From the NCBI RefSeq assembly GCF_021134715.1, contig NC_060018.1:7209501-7273500 (forward strand): 64,000 bases of DNA, read 5' to 3'. The DNA is from Daphnia pulex (lineage: Eukaryota; Arthropoda; Branchiopoda; Diplostraca; Daphniidae). Position numbers and translations under genes: made by a program. Position 1 is the stretch's first letter. Each line of letters begins with the position of its first letter. Under the pieces are notes generated by a model. It ran no database searches and was not told where the DNA came from. It worked only from the letters and a program-made list of their open reading frames with translations. Below are positions 63,408-64,000 of the stretch, piece by piece.

Positions 63408-64000
63408 TTTTGTGGCATTTTATTGGTAAATGTAACTACACAACATTTGATCAAGTGACGCCAGAAGTTATTTCTAGTCATTTTTTGGGAGAACATCCAA
63501 GTTTAAAATCAGTAGGGGAGTACACAGTGAGAGAAGAACGAAAGGTCTTTAGGTCTTTAGCATATGTGATGGCCCTGGACAAGACAAGACAAACTAAGCA
63601 ACGGGGTGACCCTGGATAAGGCATGCTCTCAACAATGGTCCGTACGAGTGGTAAGAACAGTCAGGTCCATCGAAGTCGAGGTCTGTGATCGTAGGCCAGG
63701 TTTAGATAGTTTCTAAAAGTAGATGAGAGACAACAAGTACACATTGCCGAGAATGCACCTTACCATCATGACCAGCGTCTTGAATTCAGCGCGTTGTTGC
63801 TCCAGGAACCAGTGAAGACGGCAGAGAAGGATGAGAGAGTCAGAGTTCACCTGTAAAACAGCAGAATAAGTTCCGCTGCCAAGTAATTGTCACTGGCAAA
63901 GGTTTCCAAGTTTAAGCATGCCATTTCAGCGATTTCCCAACACTTGGACCAATGAAAATTTTTGCTTGAAAACAGTAAAACAAAAGACAAGTAATTGCCA

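Larger units (their letters stand above)
62725..64000 (+). repeat. tRNA array unit 7 (partial, cut by the window end)
   Basis: 1,276 bp of a further unit with its three plus-strand tRNAs. The window ends at TAATTGCCA, exactly before the base that separates types A and B. The array continues beyond. Confidence 0.97.

Noticed and set aside
46897-64000. CRISPR array or simple satellite
   Set aside because: The repeat is 2.48 kb long, has no short repeat-spacer pattern, and is full of folding tRNA genes. The other genes are plainly eukaryotic.

Overview
The window looks like nuclear DNA of a branchiopod crustacean, most likely Daphnia. This is inferred from short introns (mostly 50-80 bp) with GT-AG ends, AT-rich spacers, closely packed genes, a single-copy arthropod proctolin precursor, and a dense tRNA gene array. 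No BLAST or tRNAscan was run; calls rest on translated motifs, hand-traced splice sites and hand-folded tRNAs.

Positions 1-46.9 kb hold nine protein genes. In order they are: the neuropeptide gene proctolin (+, 1797-2354); splicing factor PRPF40 (-, 4709-8308), head-to-head with nucleolar NOM1 (+, 8831-11566); the purine-salvage enzyme HPRT (-, 12014-13317), tail-to-tail with NOM1; dual oxidase Duox (-, 15463-26810) with long 5' introns; CFDP1/Yeti (+, 28020-28955); the large deubiquitinase USP24 (-, 29355-40292), tail-to-tail with CFDP1 and head-to-head with splicing factor CWC22 (+, 41408-44635); and isoprenylcysteine methyltransferase ICMT (-, 44970-46147). Apart from two RNA-splicing factors and two MIF4G-MA3 proteins, the genes are housekeeping neighbours with no obvious common pathway.

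Positions 46,897-64,000 are a nearly perfect tandem array, six full units and a partial seventh of about 2,478-2,479 bp, running off the right edge. Each unit carries six tRNA genes: Arg(TCT), Ile(AAT) and Ser(CGA) on the plus strand, then Arg(CCT), Lys(TTT) and Ser(TGA) on the minus strand. Thirty-nine tRNA loci are visible. Units alternate between two length types (ABABAB), suggesting growth by dimers. Unit 6 has a 949-bp hAT transposon remnant, with an 8-bp target duplication, inserted inside the 11-nt intron of its tRNA-Arg(TCT). Each unit also carries a two-exon-like coding fragment between the two tRNA triplets.
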